Virus record (IMG/VR): IMGVR_UViG_3300007363_000098
Location: 1 to 24,647 of that record
Length of the DNA: 24,647 bases
Direction: 5' to 3' (one strand)
Origin: a virus
Under the pieces are notes generated by a model, which saw nothing but the letters and a program-made list of their open reading frames with translations, ran no database searches and was not told the origin of the DNA. The first letter of the stretch is position 1. Every line of letters begins with the position of its first letter. Positions 21,956 through 24,647 of the stretch are shown here, piece by piece. The position numbers and the translations under genes are program-made.

Positions 21956-22348
21956 ATGAAAACTACCCCAGAAGAGCATCGCGGCAAAATTGTTTTGCAG
22001 CGCATTAACGATTGCGGTTTTAGTAAAAAAGCTGTTTATAAAGCCTTAAAAAAATCACAGGTAACGCTTGACGCTTGGCTTGAAAACCCTCGCCTTGGCT
22101 ATGAACAAATAAGAAAAATAGGGAAAATTATTAATTATGACTTTGCTCGCGACTTTCCGCAAATGGCTCCATTAACACATAATGAGTTAATTTCGGGCAC
22201 GGCAAACAAAACTGCAGTTGTATATGAAAAGCCTGAAACAAAGGTCAAGTGCTGGCAAATGCTGGAGGAAATGCGCGGCAAATACATTCACCTCCTGGAA
22301 GAAAACAAGGCATTATCATCAGCCTATATTTCACTGCTCAACAAATAA
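21956..22348 (+). CDS. putative phage repressor
   Basis: 130 residues. FSKKAVYKALKKSQVTLDAWLENP (22-45) fits a helix-turn-helix, followed by YEQIRKIGKIINYDFARDFPQM, a continuation common in Bacteroidota regulators. The C-terminus (MLEEMRGKYIHLLEENKALSSAYISLL) is a coiled coil for oligomerisation. There is no LexA-type protease domain, so induction would not go through self-cleavage. It is divergent from the early operon with an operator-like repeat at its promoter, which supports a lysogeny repressor. Confidence 0.7.
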   Translation: MKTTPEEHRGKIVLQRINDCGFSKKAVYKALKKSQVTLDAWLENPRLGYEQIRKIGKIINYDFARDFPQMAPLTHNELISGTANKTAVVYEKPETKVKCWQMLEEMRGKYIHLLEENKALSSAYISLLNK

Positions 22349-22393
22349 TTTACAACAGCCGGAAACGGCTTGTAAATAAAATGACTATCTATT

Positions 22394-22432
22394 TAATAAA
22401 CAGTAAGTAAGTTGTTTACTTACTGTTTATTA
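22394..22432. repeat. 17-bp perfect hairpin between plus-strand genes
   Basis: TAATAAACAGTAAGTAA at 22394-22410 pairs perfectly with 22416-22432 around a 5-nt loop (GTTGT). It is AT-rich and not followed by a clean U-run, so it is a weak terminator at best. Located 46 nt after the repressor gene and 26 nt before the promoter of the next gene, it could be a protein-binding palindrome or a recombination site. Confidence 0.6.
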
Positions 22433-22457
22433 TAGGCACTTTAAAAAACATTAATTA

Positions 22458-22488
22458 TTTGATTTTCAAATAATTACAAATATATTTG
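22458..22488 (+). promoter_or_regulatory. promoter, exact Bacteroidota consensus
   Basis: TTTG at 22458-22461, a 19-nt spacer, and TATATTTG at 22481-22488. Both boxes and spacing match the primary sigma consensus of Bacteroidota. The gene start at 22506 is only 17 nt beyond the -7 box, giving a leader of about 10 nt. Confidence 0.8.
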
Positions 22489-22505
22489 CAATTCATTTCT
22501 AACAA

Positions 22506-23063
22506 ATGAAAGTAATAACATTCCGAAACTACCAACACCCCAACCTTGCATCAAGGTTTACCCGCGACAGAAAATACCACTTCTGGATACCAGGCAAAAC
22601 GTTTTATTTTGGCAGTGAGCGCAAATGCCTTGCGTTTATGGCTGAAACAAGCCGCTTTTTCTCAGATAAGTTTATTGAGTTAAACGACCTGTATGGCGAA
22701 ATATTTACAATGTGGCGCGGATTGTGGCTTTACGACCTTGGCGCTGATGAGCGCAGAATAGTTGAAAGCATTAACACTATTGAGTTATATATGAACCGTG
22801 CCCACAATTACGGCACATCTCACGATAATAGCCTGCCCGTGCGTGCCCTGCTTACCGTATGCGATACTATGGTGCAAACTTGCGAGCTTATGCGCCAGCA
22901 GCACGATAAGCGCAGCAGCACCGCATTAAAAAAGAAAGCGCGATCTTTTCAGATACGCGCCATCTCTATCAAATACCAGTTTGAAAACTACAAAGGCCCC
23001 GATGAGCTTACAATACCTGATGAGTATTTAATTGAGCAGGAACTGGAAGCCGCAAACATTTAA
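22506..23063 (+). CDS. unknown protein in lysogeny module
   Basis: 185 residues, no signal peptide or membrane segment. Features: an aromatic-rich start (FRNYQHPNLASRFTRDRKYHFWIPGKTFYFG), a helical middle (LNDLYGEIFTMWRGLWLYDLG, RRIVESINTIELYMNRAHNYG) and a charged end. It has its own strong promoter and shares orientation with the repressor, so it may be expressed in the lysogen. Its stop overlaps the stop of the convergent gene by 4 nt. The family is not recognised; a lysogenic conversion or immunity protein is possible. Confidence 0.7.
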   Translation: MKVITFRNYQHPNLASRFTRDRKYHFWIPGKTFYFGSERKCLAFMAETSRFFSDKFIELNDLYGEIFTMWRGLWLYDLGADERRIVESINTIELYMNRAHNYGTSHDNSLPVRALLTVCDTMVQTCELMRQQHDKRSSTALKKKARSFQIRAISIKYQFENYKGPDELTIPDEYLIEQELEAANI

Positions 23064-23323
23064 TCCTTGCTTATGTGCCTGGAAGAAGAAAACTCCTCCA
23101 TATCACTTACAAAATCGCCAAGCAGCTTTACTGTAGTTACTAGCTCGGCTCTGTCTGTACCTGTTATGTGTGCCATATCCGGGCTTTGCATAGCATAGGT
23201 AAGCAAATCAAATAATGCGGTGCGTGTTGTTTTTGAATTACTCCAGAAATAAAATTCATTAATTCTTTTCTGCAAATCTGCCAGGTCTGGCATTTGTTGA
23301 TTGTGTTTTTTTGCGTTCTGCAT
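23060..23323 (-). CDS. small unknown protein, convergent
   Basis: 87 residues, helical and polar (DLADLQKRINEFYFWSNS, RAELVTTVKLLGDFVSDMEEFSSS). It is preceded by the structured 184-nt spacer and ends against the plus-strand gene with a 4-nt stop overlap, so antisense interference between the two is possible. Unrecognised. Confidence 0.6.
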   Translation of the reverse strand: MQNAKKHNQQMPDLADLQKRINEFYFWSNSKTTRTALFDLLTYAMQSPDMAHITGTDRAELVTTVKLLGDFVSDMEEFSSSRHISKD

Positions 23324-23348
23324 TTTATTATGTATTTATTTAGAATCA

Positions 23349-23470
23349 GAAAGGGGCTGCAGAACGCTCACCAGCCGTAGCTAGCGATAATTACCGGTCT
23401 GGTTACCCGGCTCCCCTTTCCTTTTCGTTAAGTTATATTAGTAGTGCTACAAAGAACGATGAGCGTCTGC
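23349..23470. other. structured non-coding region with alternative stems
   Basis: No ORF of note lies between 23324 and 23507. GAAAGGGG (23349-23356) can pair with CCCCTTTC (23413-23420), ACCAG (23370-23374) with CTGGT (23399-23403), and GCAGAACGCTCA (23359-23370) with TGAGCGTCTGC (23460-23470) with one bulge. The first and last pairings cross each other, so they are either alternatives or a pseudoknot. A terminator, attenuator, packaging or attachment site are all possible. Confidence 0.45.
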
Positions 23471-23507
23471 ACTGCAAAGATTAGAATAGTTTTTGAATTG
23501 GCAAAAT

Positions 23508-24176
23508 TTATTTTTTTAAAGAGCTACCATCATTAAAAATAATTGCGTTTGGAAACCAACACGGTTTCATTGTAGCAGTATCCTTTTTTATGATTTCAGC
23601 AATGGTTTCAGGTGTCTTAAATCCTGATTTCACACTAATATAAACACTTGCTTGAGGCTCAATATCCTGCTCTGTTTCTACTCTAATAAAATCAATTTGC
23701 CTGTCAAATATATCATCAAGCCCAAACCTGCCATCTACGCCTATAATTTTTTTATTTGTATTGTTTGTAATGGTAAGTTTATAAATAAGATCTGGGTAGT
23801 ATTTGTCATTTGTTTTGGTTATTTCAATAATCCTAATTGCAACTGCCGCCTTTAATTTTGCCTCATTCTCCTTTTCCGCAATAGCAATCGAATCGGCCAC
23901 AAATGCTTCTCTTTCTTTTTTTATTTTTTCTACTGCAAGTAATTTGTTTGCATCATCTATGATTTGCCTATATGTTTTCCCATCCACTACATCGCCAAAT
24001 ATAGCAGATCTAAGCAAATACATATTTATAATGTAAGCTGCGCTGTCAACTTCATTGTCCGCGCTTATGTCTTGGAGGTCTTTTGGCAGTGTTGTAGCGT
24101 TATAATTTCTATCAAGCGGCTTTTTACACGATATCAAAACTACTACTGTAAGCAATAAAAATATGATTTTTCTCAT
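23508..24176 (-). CDS. phage-encoded lipoprotein
   Basis: About 222 residues from MRKIIFLLL at 24176; this ATG overlaps the upstream stop as ATGA, which decides against the longer frame to 24230. The N-terminus is a lipoprotein signal with lipobox LISC, the Cys followed by two lysines. A helical, charged middle (LLAVEKIKKEREAFVADSIAIAEKE) leads to a beta-rich C-terminal part (YKLTITNNTNKKIIGVDGRF, ASVYISVKSGF) like a small Ig-type domain. A surface lipoprotein next to the lysogeny genes could block superinfection or alter the host surface. The role is inferred. Confidence 0.75.
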   Translation of the reverse strand: MRKIIFLLLTVVVLISCKKPLDRNYNATTLPKDLQDISADNEVDSAAYIINMYLLRSAIFGDVVDGKTYRQIIDDANKLLAVEKIKKEREAFVADSIAIAEKENEAKLKAAVAIRIIEITKTNDKYYPDLIYKLTITNNTNKKIIGVDGRFGLDDIFDRQIDFIRVETEQDIEPQASVYISVKSGFKTPETIAEIIKKDTATMKPCWFPNAIIFNDGSSLKK

Positions 24177-24331
24177 GTTTTTTTGGTTATTCGTTTCAGC
24201 AAATCTATTGCAACTGTTTTTAATAACCAAAAGGGTGCAAGAATTAACCGCGAGCGCGGATGTATGTAATGGCGGTTACACCATTGCTCATATGTTTCTT
24301 CATCTTCCTGCGAGTGTTTTAATTTCGTCAT
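24173..24331 (-). CDS. 52-aa membrane protein overlapping the tape-measure end
   Basis: ATG at 24331 lies inside the 3' end of the tape-measure gene in another frame. The 52 residues begin MTKLKHSQEDEETYEQWC and continue through NRHYIHPRSRLILAPFWLLKTVAIDLL, with one probable membrane segment and a basic tail (KRITKKT). The TGA overlaps the lipoprotein ATG by 4 nt. Overlaps at both ends suggest translational coupling and support a real gene. The function is unknown. Confidence 0.7.
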   Translation of the reverse strand: MTKLKHSQEDEETYEQWCNRHYIHPRSRLILAPFWLLKTVAIDLLKRITKKT

Positions 24332-24647
24332 ACTCTGCCTGTTTTTGTACTAATCCGCTGCGCCCCGTAAGGCTTACTTCTGCTTTTAATACGTTTTGTT
24401 TTTTAGCAACCGTTTTCTTTAGGTCGGAAACTTCCGCAATAAGCGCATCAAATTTTTTATACATCATTTTATCTGCACCGCCCATAGCGCCTGCAGCGCC
24501 ACCGCCTGCCCTCGCAACCGATGCATTTGCCACATCAAAGTTAAGCAATTTAGGTAATAACCGATTTGGTATGCCTCCCAGCTGTGCGTTTACATCAGCC
24601 GGCACTATGCGCTCGCCCTCGTTCAAATATGCCGGTATGGTATCAAC
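24300..24647 (-). CDS. tape-measure protein, C-terminal end (partial)
   Basis: The last 115 residues of a gene that continues past the right edge. The opening VDTIPAYLNEGERIVPADVN matches the conserved 'DtvPAmLspGEfvv' segment found near the C-terminus of many tape-measure proteins, and is followed by LLPKLL. A glycine- and alanine-rich stretch leads to a coiled coil (KKFDALIAEVSDLKKTVAKKQ). The protein sets tail length and helps eject DNA, implying a long non-contractile or contractile tail. An ATG-less read-through to the edge confirms it is truncated by the window. Confidence 0.8.
   Translation of the reverse strand, partial: VDTIPAYLNEGERIVPADVNAQLGGIPNRLLPKLLNFDVANASVARAGGGAAGAMGGADKMMYKKFDALIAEVSDLKKTVAKKQNVLKAEVSLTGRSGLVQKQAEYDEIKTLAGR

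Noticed and set aside
23349-23420. tRNA gene
   Set aside because: The outer stem is tRNA-like in size, but no T-arm consensus, anticodon arm or correct D-arm can be fitted on either strand.
24243-24302. Alternative short frame MKKHMSNGVTAITYIRARG after the tape-measure stop
   Set aside because: The overlapping 52-aa frame is longer, has protein-like composition and couples to the lipoprotein start.

Overview
The window looks like part of a temperate, tailed (siphovirus-like) phage or prophage of a Bacteroidota host. Host evidence: promoters of the Bacteroidota type (TTTG, 19 nt, TAnnTTTG; one exact copy at 22458-22488), A-rich leaders without strong Shine-Dalgarno motifs, fibre proteins with the 'PRMTtaQ..aI' and 'GLLIYNT' motifs usual in that phylum, and Sec signal peptides ending in AQ. 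No ribosomal, metabolic or other host gene is visible, and both edges cut through phage genes, so this is one arc of a larger phage map.

Layout, read mostly right to left because nearly all genes are on the minus strand. (1) 24647-23060: the C-terminal end of a tape-measure protein, an overlapping 52-aa membrane protein, a lipoprotein and a small unknown gene. (2) 22506-21956 (+) against 21762 (-): a lysogeny switch with a repressor-like gene and a companion gene on the plus strand, facing the early operon, with promoter and operator sequences between. (3) 21762-16653: early genes, ending in a 1047-aa primase/ATPase fusion. (4) 16658-13320: an array of gene cassettes. (5) 13276-12443: a tyrosine recombinase, followed by an AT-rich region with about ten copies of TTGGAAC (12168-12384), a candidate origin. 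(6) 11843-1: the late genes: possible regulator, tail or baseplate-like proteins, collagen-like fibre, holin, spanin pair, metallophosphoesterase, second fibre, ClpP-type protease/scaffold, major capsid protein, tail-tube candidate, a strong terminator, then small and large terminase.

The most striking feature is the 3.3-kb array. Six units, each with one main ORF in the same orientation, are separated by seven imperfect inverted repeats of 58-126 nt. Each repeat runs AAC...GTT on the coding (minus) strand. The two ends of every unit are complementary to each other (for example GTTATAGCCA...TGGCTATAAC). This is the geometry of integron gene cassettes, in which the two halves of one attC site end up at opposite ends of the integrated cassette. 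The neighbouring recombinase has all the catalytic residues of the family but lacks the extra segment typical of IntI. Two cassette genes start inside the preceding attC-like site, so the recombination site supplies their start codon and about 20 N-terminal residues. I infer a phage-borne, integron-like system for exchanging accessory genes between the replication and late modules. All functional assignments rest on reading motifs by eye; no database was searched.
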